From: Punica granatum | Taxonomy: Eukaryota > Streptophyta > Magnoliopsida > Myrtales > Lythraceae | NCBI RefSeq assembly: GCF_007655135.1 | Contig: NC_045127.1 | Coordinates: 26,392,199 to 26,456,198 of the forward strand | DNA: 64,000 nucleotides | Direction: 5' to 3' | In this document: one piece after another, positions 46,476 through 57,650 of the stretch | Position numbering within the stretch: the first letter of the stretch is position 1 | How the letters are laid out: every line of letters starts with the position of its first letter | Program-made: the position numbers and the translations under genes | The notes under the pieces: model-generated | Database searches by the model: none | What the model was told of the DNA's origin: nothing | Seen by the model: the letters and a program-made list of their open reading frames with translations, nothing else

Positions 46476-48160
46476 TGCTAGTTTCACAGGGCCTACGGAA
46501 GCGTAAAAGGAATAGAAATTCAAAATTTCCTACCCGTGAAACTAGATCCCAAGACCTACTAGTAGAATGAGAATAGATAAAGTGTACCTGGAATCTTTTA
46601 AACCGTTGACCAAGCGTCCCACGCGTGACGCCTCTATCGGTAATCACACCAACTTCGTCGATGGGTCTTCGAGATCGGCGGTGCTAGCGGCCAACGCTCG
46701 AAAAAAACATCGGTGCGACACCCCGAAAATTATTAGACTATTAAACCTTTCGGATTGGACTTTCCAAAACAAAATTTCACATGCACATATACAATATATA
46801 TGCATATATTGCCCCCACCAGAAAGCTCAACATTTTGAGCTTTATATATATAAACGTATAGGGTTTTATCTTGAAATGGCCGGTGTAGGATTGATTGCTT
46901 AGCTTCCCTAATTGCCACATGGCATCCCTAATTTTTTCCATGCAATGTGGCCGTAAATGGCCATGCATGTTGGCCATGAAGTGGCTGCCCATGGAATGGC
47001 CACTTGGCACCATTCCGGGCCAATCTCTCCCTTGATTCGTGTACCAAATCGGGTCTCATTGAGTCTAATAAATCGGGTCTAGGTCTAATTAATCGATAAA
47101 TTTAACTCATTAAATATCCAATTAATTGGTCGCACTTTAACTCATCTAATCCCCATTAGATAGTTTTAGTGTTTCGAGATCATCCCAACGATTTGGTCGT
47201 AGTGTGTGACCCTGTAGGTTCCCAATTACGTTGATAGTAATATCGAAATATCTATTTCAATATTACAAATAGTGAGTGGCATCTAGCAATGCATCATTGC
47301 TACTCAAGTAATCGGAAAGTCAATTTCTCGACGAACCTTGTGACCTATGTTACTGTACAGTATAATCCTTTTGTCCTCTATATCTCTATTGAGCCCAAGG
47401 CATGGTCGTTGTCATCCTTATATGGCTCAATCTCTTTTTCTTGGTTTACTAAGTAAATCTATCAGAACAAATGAGCTCGATATCCCTATATCGACTCATT
47501 TGGGTATGCATACACTTATAGACTCTACCCACCAAGTGGCCGTGAGATATCACTCCCATTACGTAGGAGCGACAATTCCTATCTTGGTCACTCACATTCC
47601 TCTCCATGCTCTGTGGTATACTCAATAACTGTCTTTATAACCAGTCTGTTACGGTGGCATTTGACAGTATCAAAGTATACGACATTACATGTAGGAAACC
47701 ATGATTACCTCAAGTCAAAGGACCACTGCACCATAGTCACTATGAGATTTGCTAATGACAGTCACGTAACGACCCATGTAGCAGTCTCATGACGGGTCAG
47801 TCCAGTATACATTACTCCTAATGTATACCTGCGGTGTGACTCGATGTCTCCACATCCATGACCCGTAAGACTTAGTCATCAATCTACACCCACACTAGTC
47901 TAACCGCATTATTGTTGTCCTAATTAACGATAATACTTTGACTAGGAACATTTAGGAATAGCGTTAAGTCATTATAGGATCTCACAATCAAGTCACACTT
48001 GATGTCTATTGAACCTACTATTCCAAGGATGTTATTGTATAAAATTAATATTTAGCGCAACCCACACAATAACATAAATGCCTCGTATCATAATGAAATA
48101 TATGTCATATTACAGAATTGATAACACATTGCCTCTAGGGTATACACAAATTCCCAACAG
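46476..48160 (-). mobile_element. Copia E5 5' LTR (1685 bp)
   Basis: On the minus strand it runs from TGTTGGGAATTTGTG at 48160 to CTAGCA at 46476, next to the PBS. The right junction at 48160/48161 enters an open coding frame of E7, so the copia element inserted in the E7 polyprotein gene. The predicted target copy is 48161-48165 (GTCCC); its partner is outside the window. Confidence 0.95.
46841..46853 (-). promoter_or_regulatory. Copia LTR TATA box
   Basis: The minus strand reads TTTATATATATAAA, about 370 bases before the end of the LTR, a usual distance for U3-R in plant copia LTRs. Confidence 0.6.
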
Positions 48161-48765
48161 TCCCCTCGTCCCTCCACCAAAGGCTAAAGTTCATTGTGGA
48201 AGAGCGGCTCATCATAGTCAAGGGGGAGGAGGACTACGCCATTTACAAGGAGACAGCTGTCCCCTACATCAGCATTGGGGATGATGAGAACCTCCCCTTC
48301 CATTCATTCGAAATCATCTTCGTCATTTGGGACTACGAAGAGATCGGTCCGTCCTGTGCCGACCGCATGGTTGGGAAGGTCCTACTATGCCATAACTACA
48401 TCCCCGGTACTGGGCTCGGCGCACAGGGACAGGGGATCAATCGCCCCATTGAGGTCGAAGAATACAACAACAGGAGGGGACTTGGTTTTCGCCTTTCTTG
48501 CCACGAGATTATCGAGGCTCGCATAGGTAAGCACCTCCACTGTCTCGCCGTGCACTATGGGAGGATCAACAGGGGCATCTCGGTTCCCCCGCTCTCCCAC
48601 TCTTTCCCCGGAAGGGTCCACATCGTCGGAGGTACTCTTGACAGCCCCTCCTCGGATTTAGACGACGCAACGGTCGATCTGCTAGCCATATGCGCCGTCC
48701 CCGAGGAGACTCGTTCCGGGGTCTACATCCGCCTCGCGCAGGAGAATGAGGAGCTCGACAACTAG
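48161..48765 (+). pseudogene. E7 Tat-type polyprotein: protease-flanking region with G-patch-like motif (5'-truncated by copia)
   Basis: The frame is open from the copia junction (LHQRLKFIV) to a TAG at 48763-48765. It includes the segment EERLIIVKGEEDY and, at about 48394-48465, NYIPGTGLGAQGQGI, a glycine-rich motif like the G-patch found between protease and RT in Ogre/Tat elements. Sequence N-terminal to this (gag, protease) must lie beyond the copia/E4/E6 nest to the left. From 48766 to about 49190 only an untidy linker with stops is visible. Confidence 0.8.
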
Positions 48766-49189
48766 ACCTCAGTCTCGCGCTACTCGGCTGTAATTGCCGA
48801 TGTACAAGGCGTCTTTTTGCATGATGTTTCTCGCGTGTCAGCATAGGCATAAGTCGCATGACGGAAGATGGGTTTTGTTATGTCTTTCAAGCTCACATCA
48901 TTAATGAAATCTCGACATGCATTTTTTTGAATTCCTATGTCTACCTTCTTCTTTTCTCTCTTACTCATTCGCAACACTCTAGAATTTTGAAGACGATTCG
49001 TTTAAATTTCTAGGCTCCACTCGAATCCTAACCTTCGACATGTCGATTCGAACCCGTCCTGTGAACATCTTGAAGAGTCCCAACCCATATACTTCGGGGA
49101 AGGGCTCGACGAGGGCGGTTGAGTGCCCGAGATAGAGGAGAGTTTGCGCCTCCTTGAAGACCTCAACTCACCTCAGTCGAGCCGACGAA

Positions 49190-50215
49190 AGAAGTTAACG
49201 TGGGTACTGAAGAAGAACCCCACACTCTGAAGATCGGGATGGGTCTCGACCCTACACAACAAGCCTGAATGATCGAATTCCTAACAGAGTATCAAGAGGT
49301 CTTTGCCTAGTCCTACACCGATATGCCAGGCCTAGACCGTTCGATAGTCAAGCACTTTCTCCCGCTCGATGCAGAGAGGTTCCCACCCAAACGACAGCGC
49401 CTACGGCGGCAATGTGCCGGCCTTCTCCTCCGCATCAAAGAGGAGGTTGTCAAGCAGATCAACGCAGGGTTCCTCGAAGTTTGCAACTACTCTTAGTGGG
49501 TGGCGAATATTGTGCCCGTAGAGAAGAAGGACGGAAGAGTCAGAGTCAGCGTCGACTACCGGGACCTAAACAAGGCCAACCCCAAAGACAACTTCCCTCT
49601 GCCCCACATTGACATCCTAGTTGACAACACCGCACGCCACACACAATTCTCTTTCATGGACAGCTTCTCCGGATATAACCAGATCTGGATGGCCGAGGAA
49701 GACAAGATCAAGACGACGTTCACCACGATGTGGGGCACTTTATATTACCGGGTCATGCCCTTCGGCCTCAAGAATGCCGGGGCAACCTACTAGAGGGCTA
49801 TGGTCACACTTTTCCACGACATGATGCATAAGGAGATCGAGGTCTATGTCGACGACATGATCGCTAAGTCAAAGGAAGGGGAAGATCACCTCGTTAATCT
49901 GAAGCGCCTCTTTGACCACCCTAGGAAGTACAAGCTCAGGCCAAACCCGGTGAAGTGCACATTCAACGCCAAGTCAGGGAAGTTGCTAGGGTTTGTGGTC
50001 AGCGAACGAGGCATCGAGGTCAATCCCGATAAGGTGAAAGCAATTATGGAGCTGCACCCGCCATCAACGGTCCGCGAAGTGCGAGGCTTCTTGGGACAGC
50101 TGAACTACATAGCTCAATTCATTGCAAACCTGACAGACAAGTGCCAACCACTCTTTCGCCTGCTTTGCAAAAATGCAGCGATCGAGTGGGACAAACAATG
50201 TTAGAAGGCCTTTGA
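49190..50215 (+). pseudogene. E7 Tat-type reverse transcriptase (interrupted by stops)
   Basis: It copies element RNA to DNA. The lead-in DMPGLDRSIVKHFLPL is followed by KDGRVRVSVDYRDLNKA, FSFMDSFSGYNQI (catalytic Asp about 49659), MPFGLKNAGATY and EVYVDDMIAKS (YVDD at about 49845), all in one register. In-frame TAG codons lie at about 49494, 49791 and 50202, the last two where Gln is usual, consistent with CAG-to-TAG change. The catalytic residues themselves are intact, unlike in the copia element. Confidence 0.95.
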
Positions 50216-50714
50216 CACCATGCCGCCGGTGTTGGTCCCCCCTACGCCGGATCGTCCTCTCATCCTTTACCTGATAGTGTGCCGACAATCCTTTGGATGC
50301 ATGTTAGGGCAAGAAGACGAGTTCACGCAAGCAGAACGTGCCATTTATTACCTAAGCAGGAAGTTCACTAGAGGGGAGTCCAACTACTCGGAGATCGTAA
50401 ATATGTACTGCACGCTGGTGTGGGTCATGTAGAGACTTTGACAGTACACTCTCTACCATACTATCCGCTTGTTGTCAAAAGCGGATCCCCTAAAGTACTT
50501 ATTCGATAGTCCATCCTCCATGAGGAATATTGCGAAGTGGCGCTGTCAGCTAACGGAGTACGACATCGAGTACGTGTCCTGCACATCAGTCAAGGGGCAA
50601 GAAATTGCGGATCACTTAGCGGAGTTCCCAATCGAGGACAATACACTGATCAACTTCGACTTTCCGAACGAAGGGATCTTCCAACTGGACAGCAAGGAGG
50701 ATAAACCCACGTAG
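50216..50714 (+). pseudogene. E7 first RNase H (degenerate gypsy type) and connection
   Basis: After RT comes the usual Ty3-gypsy RNase H: FGCMLGQEDEFTQAERAIYYLSR is split by position as FGCMLGQ, AIYYLSRKF and ESNYSEIVNMYC. Two stops follow near 50430-50440, then the connection KADPLKYLFD, KWRCQLTEYDIEY and EIADHLAEFP. This domain is normally catalytically eroded in Tat elements, which rely on the second RNase H downstream. Confidence 0.88.
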
Positions 50715-50717
50715 AAA

Positions 50718-51010
50718 ATGTACTTCGACGATGTAGTAAATTCCACCGGGTCCGGCATCGGTGCAGTGCTGATATCTCCCGACGAACGCTATTGTCCAAT
50801 TACAGCAAAGGTCGACTTCCCTTTCACCAACAACGTGGCCAAATACGAGGCATGCATCCTTGGCCTGCAGGCGGTGATCGATTTCAAAGTGAAGGAGCTA
50901 GAGGTGTTTGGGGATTCCATGCTCACAATTTTCCAAACGCTGGGCCAATGGAAAACGAAGGACGCGTAGCTAGTGCCATACCACGAGTATCTCGAGAGAA
51001 GTTAGCGGAG
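50718..51010 (+). pseudogene. E7 second, archaeal-type RNase H (aRH)
   Basis: It removes RNA from the RNA/DNA hybrid. MYFDDVVNSTGSGIGAVL carries the first Asp, KYEACILGLQ the Glu and VFGDSML the second Asp, all intact. A TAG (50712-50714) precedes it where Trp is usual in relatives, and another TAG (about 50967) ends the frame. An additional RNase H between the usual RNase H and integrase is the hallmark of the Tat lineage, so this domain supports the classification. Confidence 0.9.
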
Positions 51011-52260
51011 AACTTCGAGAAAATCTTGTTCACATACACACCGCTCATCAAGAACCAGTTTGCAGACGCACTCGCAATACTCGCCTCCATGGTGAGCATC
51101 ACGAAAGAAAACCTCATCAAGCCCCTCGAATTCGAGATTGCCGCTACGACGCAATCAAGGCTACCAACACAAAGCCGTGGTACGAAGACATCAAACATTT
51201 TTTGCAAACTGGCTAGTGTCCGACATTCGCCAACAGTCACTACCGAAAAACACTTCGGCGACTCGCAGCGCATTACTTCCCGAGCGGCGAGACTCTTTAC
51301 TGTCGTTCCTTCAACGCCACGCTACTCCGGTGTGTCGACGAAAACGAGGCACAACGCCTCATGGGAGAAATGCACGAGGGGAGCTGCGAGCCCCACATGA
51401 ACGGGCTTATGCTCGCTAAGAAACTCATGAGTTTGGGTTACTTCTGGTCCACCAAGGAGACCGACTGCGTCAAACATGTCAGGCACTGCTACTTGTGCCA
51501 GGTCTACGCCGACCAGATCAAAGCACCCCCCAATGAGCTACACTTGATGGCGGCCCCATGGCCCTTTTCAATGTGGGGCATCGATGTGATCGGCCATATC
51601 AACCCCAAAGCATCTAACGAACACCTATTCATTTGGTGGCAATCGACTACTTCACCAAGTGGATCGAGGTCATAACGATCGCTTCACTCACTACAAAGGC
51701 TGTGGCATGTTTCCTCAAGTGCGACATCATAGTCCAATACGGAGTCCTTACGACAATCATCACCGACAATGCCAAGAACCTAAACAACGAGATCATCAAC
51801 GAGCTCTGTGCGCAATTCAAAGTACAACACCGCAACTCCACACCATACCGTCCCCAAATGAACGGTGCGGTGGAGGCTGCGAATAAAAACGTCAAGAAGA
51901 TCATCGAGAAAATGACGGTGAGCTACAAGGATTGGCATGACCTGCTCCCTTTCGCGCTCTTAGCGTACCGAACATCTATCCGCACTTCAACCAGGGCAAC
52001 TCCATACTCCCTGGTCTACGACATGGAAGCAGTCCTCCCAATCGAAGTGGAGATCCCCTCCATGAGGGTCCTCGTCGAGTCTGAACTCGAAGAAGCAGAA
52101 TGGGCGAAGCAACGCTACGAGCAGCTCAATCTCATCGACAAGAAAAGGCTAATAGCGCTCTGCCACGGCTAGTGCTACCAATAAAGAATGGCTCGAGCAT
52201 TCAATGCAAGGGTCCGCCGCCGCGAGTTCAACCCCGGCGACCTCGTCCTGCGACATGGGC
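51011..52260 (+). pseudogene. E7 integrase (frameshifted)
   Basis: It inserts element DNA. The zinc-binding HHCC region is at about 51361-51510 (MHEGSCEPHMNG, HCYLCQVY). The core follows with MWGIDVIGHI (Asp), a frameshift between about 51630 and 51660, AIDYFTKWIEV, IITDNAKNLNNE (Asp), and MNGAVEAANKNVKKI (Glu). All catalytic residues are present. After about 52170 the frame changes again and the tail reads VRRREFNPGDLVLRH. There is no chromodomain, as expected for Tat. Bases 51011-51350 are a frame-shifted linker (FADALAILASM is recognisable). Confidence 0.93.
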
Positions 52261-52502
52261 GGGACTGAAAACGCGCTCCCAGTCAACGCCGACGCCCTCA
52301 AGAAGTACTATCCCGGATAGCCTTCTTTGTCATCATGCAGTTTTTTCGTGTCCTCGCAAAATTCAAGCCACATTTCCAATCTTTACCTTCTTCTATTTTC
52401 TTCAGGCTCCAAGCCCGTTTCGCCTCAGCACAGCACTTGTACTCTTTCTGTTCAAATCCTTCTCATCTAAGAACACCTTTAAGAGAAAAAGAATAATTTT
52501 CC

Positions 52503-52800
52503 CGTTAGGTCGAAAACCTCCTCGAGGCGGCCTAGGCAAAAGTTAGGGAACGAGAGACACGGCTTAAAATTCCGTAAAGGGGAGCCGTGGCAAAAGGAGA
52601 GCATAAATCAAATCCTTACTAGGCTGAAAACCCGCAAATGGCGGTCTTGGCAAAAGTTAGAGGAACCGAGAGGTGCAATCGGACCCTATCTCGGGCGGTC
52701 GTAGCAAAATGTGAGCATTCATGAGAGAAAAGTCAAAATAAGAATACCCCACTAGGCCGTCACGCATTTTGCGGCCTAGGCAAAAGTTAGGGGCAATTGT
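52503..52800 (+). repeat. Five alternating paired-stem modules in E7 3' UTR
   Basis: The modules are roughly 50-60 bases each and end alternately in GCAAAAGTTAGGG or GCAAAAGGAGAGC. Each contains ends able to pair, e.g. TAGGTCG with CGGCCTA and TAGGCCG with CGGCCTA. Loop sequences differ among modules while the stems persist. Confidence 0.65.
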
Positions 52801-53514
52801 CGGTTTAACCATGAAAGAACAGCTGCACCTCGTGTGAGGCTACAGCGAGTAGTGGTTCAACAGTCTTCGACGCAAGCAAACCCTCTCTGACTCTTCGAGC
52901 TCAAGACATGCCTCGAAATGGGGTCGAACCGTCGTATCATTGGTTTGGAGGATCCTAAAGATCCCTCCCCTTACCTTTACATAAAAAGTCCATGGGCCAT
53001 GCCCAGTCTGCTAAAAGCCTTTCCTTGAGTCAAATACATCCGTATTCGGGGACACGGCCACCCCTAAATTAGCCACTGAGTCTAAATCCCCGAAGCATCA
53101 TTGCATAGATCCCTCTGCACATCGCAATTTCAGCCTTTTTGCGTGACTGTTAGCTACCGTTCTCTTGTATGTAGGTACGAGCATGCGGACCTCGAGGAGC
53201 ATCTCCTTTGGACGGACTCATGTCTGCCTCATGTAACAGGTCGCAATCTCAACCCGAGTGGGGAATCCTTAAGGGAACATGCGACACTGCCACGCAGTGA
53301 GCTTTTAGTTGTACAACCGGCGGCAAACCTAGCCTACCACTGCACCATCACAACACGATTTTGGTTCAACATCAAGCAAATCAACCTCTTTGGCACTCTC
53401 CACGCTCTTCCATCATCTTACACTTACTGATTTCACACTCATTGCTTTTGCATTCACTGCCTTTGCACTTACTGTCTTTGCATTTACCGTTTTTGCATTC
53501 ACATTTACCGCTTC

Positions 53515-53640
53515 ATGGGCTTCGGCCCCGCATTTACCGCTTTATGGGCTTTGGCCCCACATCTATCGCTTTATGGGCTTTGGCCCCGCATTTACTGCTT
53601 TATGGGTTTCAGCCCCGCATTTACTGCTTTGAGTTACAAA
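53515..53640 (+). repeat. Four-unit GGGCTTTGGCCCC / GCATTTACYGC repeat near the 3' end of E7
   Basis: Units of about 33 bases: TTTATGGGCTTTGGCCCC followed by GCATTTACTGC. One unit has the perfect GGGCTTCGGCCC core (about 53518). It is the same repeat family as the leader arrays of E1, E4 and E6, but placed near the PPT. Confidence 0.8.
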
Positions 53641-53834
53641 TTCACACTTTTTCAATTCCTTACCATGATTCATTTATCTTTTTCTCTAGCAATAGGTCCA
53701 TGCACCCGCACAGTTTTCTCCCATACATCCAAACAGGAGAGCAAGCGGCTACTAGGAGAGAATCAAGACGGTCGCGGGGACCAAACGAGGTGCTTCTCAT
53801 AGTCTTTGGCAGTATCCTCTATCCGAGCACGCAA

Positions 53835-53848
53835 CCAAAGAGGGGCAA
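53835..53848 (+). other. E7 polypurine tract
   Basis: CAAAGAGGGGCAAG lies just before the 3' LTR start at 53851, the same as in E4. Confidence 0.75.
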
Positions 53849-55463
53849 GTTGTCAACACCCCATTTTGGTCCACCGGCCCCAGCGGGGGGATCAACGACA
53901 ACCTTCGCCATAACCCGACAAGTAGAACAGAAAAAGGCCCAACAGTAGCTCAAGTCACTATTCACTTTCGGGTCAACGGGAACAAACGCACATTCACAGG
54001 GGATGGGCTACAGAAGAGAGGCAAGGGCACCGGAAAGGCACAGAGGGCAATTAGAGGAAGCAGACAGGCAGTAAGCCTCGGGATAGTAGAAGTCGGCATT
54101 GTGGTACTATTCACCGTCGGATCGCCGAAGCATTAGAAGGTATCCAATATGGGACTCTAAAGATCCCTCTTGGTACCAAAGTGATCAATGGCACCTCCGA
54201 GCGCATTTAAGAATTCTTCTGCTTAAGCCGTGGCATCCTCGAACATCCGTAGACACCTTCCTCACTAGGCTATCGAGACGCCCGGTCCACAGACGAATAA
54301 ACGGCATCCGAAAATAGGTCGGCACGCACCTAAGGGTCACCAGGACCAAGGAACAAGTTTCAGAGTGTCCTTCGGAGGCTGTCCTGATCTCCCGAGTGGA
54401 TCCCGACCCGGAAAAAGAGACCATTTACGAACGAAAACATAGCCGAAGACCTTTTTAATGAGTCGTCAGCGAACAAAACCCATGCCAATCAATACTAGAG
54501 ACCTCAAGGGCAAGGAAAATAAACCCTGATCGCACTCCATAAGTCATTTAGGTTTCCCGACTACCTTTCCGGCAGAAAAAAGAACCCCTTTCAGATGGAA
54601 TCTCGTGTTTGGTGCTTATTCAGTGAAATGTCAACGTCCGAGCTCTGCACCACCCACTCCCTGCAACCCCTAGGGCCCGGGAAATCATTTTGCCTCAGAC
54701 CAAGCAAATCATCGAGGTCTCCCGAGTAGCATTAAAGTTGTGTCAAACGTCCCCTGGAAAATATTCGGGGTCCGTTTTCGACAAACTGAGGTAGGTCACA
54801 GCGGTCTCCGAAAACATCAGAACACTCGAGAGACACTAAGAGAGAGCCGTTCATGGATTATTAGGGCATCTTCGGTTATCGATCTCCAGCCGAGGTCGGC
54901 GAGTCAATTGTTCCGTCCAATGTAGAAAACAAGCCGATACAAGCAGTACAGCACGTAGAGGCGCAAACAGGTGACAGAAACAATCAACTTCGCTCAGATC
55001 ACCCAAATAGAGAAAAACTGACTTTTGAATCCCCAGGCCATCCGAGCAGTTACTTACATGAAGCATGTCAATGTTAGGCTCATTAAAATCGTATTCGCGT
55101 GTACATTGATAATTCATCGTTCAAATGAGCCCCGAAGATCAAACGCGCAACCAATCAAGCCCCGAGCTTCTTCCGACTTTCTTCCTAGCCAAGTGGGACC
55201 ATCGAGCCAGCCAATCCAAGCCAAGCCAAGCTCAAACCACAAGCCATGGCTCTCCTCTAGAAAGAAGCCAAGTGAGCCTCCACTACCCAATTCAAAATAT
55301 CTTCTTACACATCTCACATTCATCAACTCCCATTTCCCTCCTCTTGCTTTCCCTACACACTACAAGACAATTTCCCCACCCAAATCCTTCTTCATATTTC
55401 GGCAGCCCCCTATGCACCCTCTAATCTCACTTAGCTTGCCCTAATTGCCTCATTAAGCTAGCC

Positions 55464-55471
55464 TTTATAAG
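55464..55471 (+). promoter_or_regulatory. E7 LTR TATA box
   Basis: TTTATAAG is followed about 40 bases later by pyrimidine-rich CTCTCTCAAGCTCTCTCACTC, matching the arrangement in the other LTRs. Confidence 0.6.
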
Positions 55472-56219
55472 TCCATTGTATTATTAACTTAATTACAACA
55501 CACCATCCACTCTCTCTCAAGCTCTCTCACTCTAAGAGATCCTCTCTAGCCCTTAGAGCTTAGCCATTTCCAGAAAAATGGCACAGCCCCATCTCAGCCC
55601 AGTTGCAAGGTCATTTCATCCGAAAACTCAACCGTTTTCCAACGACCGCTACCCAACCTGAACCAAACTTGACCAAACATCATATCCCGCATGTTTTCGA
55701 CCCCTAAGTCCATTTCCTAGCTTAGCTTTTGCATTTGAGGCCCCTAGCCCCGTGATTCAGATCAGTACAGAAACAGACTCCTTAGAGCCCCACGAGATCC
55801 TAATCGAGTCTTTCAAGCGTCTTCTCCTTCCCCACAACTTGGTAAGTTGTGCCATTAAACTCCAAGGGTTCCTCACGACCCTACTCTCCCTCGAGACAAG
55901 GTGGTCGTGTGTCGAGAGTCGATCAACCGTGTACAACCTCTATTTAACTCTTTTGTTCTCTCCGGATTGTCACAGTTTTTACCTGTTTTCTTTTATCATT
56001 TTCGAGTTTGTTCAGGCCCTTGCACGTCCAAAGCTTGCCACAGCCACCTTAAGCAATCCCTTGGGAGTTGAGAAGACCCGTGCCGACTTCGTGCAACCAT
56101 CTCGAGCCTCCCGTGCAAGCTAATCTTTCCCAGTTGCCCGTTGTTCCCTTCCTGGACAGCTTTTGTGCAACTCAGTCTTCCGACTCTCAAGCCGCTTCCC
56201 CGACTCTTTCCTCGCATCC

Positions 56220-56236
56220 CGAGGCTAGGTATAATC
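56220..56236 (+). promoter_or_regulatory. Candidate 5' splice site in E7 LTR
   Basis: CGAGGCTAG/GTATAAT with GT at 56229-56230, conserved in position with the other LTRs. Confidence 0.45.
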
Positions 56237-57543
56237 CCTTTACGACTTAGAGGAGTAGGTCTTTTAGTTATATAGGCTTGGGGGGTGATAAGGTGGTCTT
56301 GAACCAATTTATATGCAAGTTTACATTTTTATGTGTTTTCACGTATTTTTATCCTGTTTATCATGTTCATATGTCGTTGTAACACATGTATCATGGCTAG
56401 AAACAACTAAAGTCGAGGTGGGAGAGACCGCTATGGCACGGTTGAGCCATAGAAGCCCACGGTTGGATCCCATTGGAGGGAGCCATGAACTTCCCTGGCT
56501 CACCTTGAGGTCATGATGGCCTCTCCTTCCCAGGATATAGTCCGTTCCCGCGTTTATGTTTCCATCGTTGCGTTGCATGATAGTATGACGAGAATAAACG
56601 ATTTCAGTGTCGAGGAAACGACCACGGCTCGGGAAAGCCAAATGAGGCTCTCGATTAACTCCTCAAGGGAGTTGGCCAAGACCTCTTGTGGCTTACCCAT
56701 GCTTCAAATGGTTTCCTCCGCCACGAAATAAGTCGGTTCTCGTGTTTTCATGTTTTGTCATTGGATGAGTTGATGCCGTTTTATCGATTCCCTTAAATAT
56801 CGTATTTGTGTTTGTGTTGTGTTTCCAAGATCATTGCGGCATCGGCATTGCAAAATGTGTGTCATCGTCGTGCTTGATGTCTTATGCATGCGAGAAATGG
56901 CTAAAACCTATATAGGAGACCATCCATGACCCAAGCCGGATAAAGGGGACTCTCGGCCCTCCTCTTTAGAGAGTGGCCGAATGACCCTTGACCTCCCTTG
57001 GGTCGAGGATGGCATCCTCTATCGCTTTAAAACTGATTCTTGGAATTGATCGTAATTGCATCTTTCGTTTAGTCGTTAGTTACGCGTTAGTTTATATGTT
57101 AGGCGCGTTAATTTCGAACAATCACTCCATTAACCCACAACATTTAAGGTTCGATGCCACAACCATTGAATAATTCCACATACGGGAACGGGACGTATCA
57201 CTCGGCTAAGTAAACAATTTGGCTTTAAACAAATCGGACAAACCGGATATCAATTGGTAATCACGTCGACGGATCATGAAACGGCGGAAATGCCTTTTTA
57301 AATCTACAATTTCCAAATACCGAGACACGTAACATGAGTAGAATTGGTGTCTAGGTTGGACTTGTGAATCTTGCCTTGAGTCGAGGCCCGATTTCAGGCG
57401 GCTCAAGTCGAGGTATGCGAGTCTTCTTTAGACCTCCTTGTGTCCCACGATTTCGATTTTATGCGAACACTTTACACATTTTGCAAACCAAGAGCATAAC
57501 CGTTGCTTCGTGATTAGCCGATATTCTAGGCGTTAAGGGGATC

Positions 57544-57650
57544 GAAACACCTTGATCTATGGTTAGGATAGGGCAGCCCGTTCGGGTGTGAGTCTTATTT
57601 GCATGGCCCGTTTCATCCACTTTCGGTGTTTCTATCATCTTACCATAGAT
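57544..57650 (+). repeat. Interleaved inverted repeats in E7 LTR
   Basis: GAAACACC (57544) can pair with GGTGTTTC (57625), and ATCTATGGT (57555) with ACCATAGAT (57642). The order a-b-a'-b' would form a pseudoknot in RNA, or two alternative hairpins. Confidence 0.55.

Larger units (their letters stand above)
52261..53834 (+). mobile_element. E7 3' untranslated region
   Basis: This non-coding stretch between integrase and PPT contains five paired-stem modules (52503-52800), a region with GGGACACGG and AGTCTAAATCCCC, a short GGGCTTCGGCCCC-type repeat (53515-53640), and a tail (TCTTTGGCAGTATCCTCTATCCGAGCACG read in pieces) matching the tails of E4 and E6. It is the part of an autonomous element that the non-coding E4 and E6 interiors most resemble. 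Confidence 0.8.

Noticed and set aside
48161..52260. A pararetrovirus or envelope-bearing retrovirus
   Set aside because: The domain order is PR-RT-RH-aRH-INT with no movement, coat or envelope protein and with LTR, PBS and PPT features; this is a Tat-lineage retrotransposon.
53361..53948. 195-codon frame across the E7 PPT and LTR start
   Set aside because: It crosses the PPT/LTR boundary and the hairpin repeat and matches no protein, so it is a chance frame.
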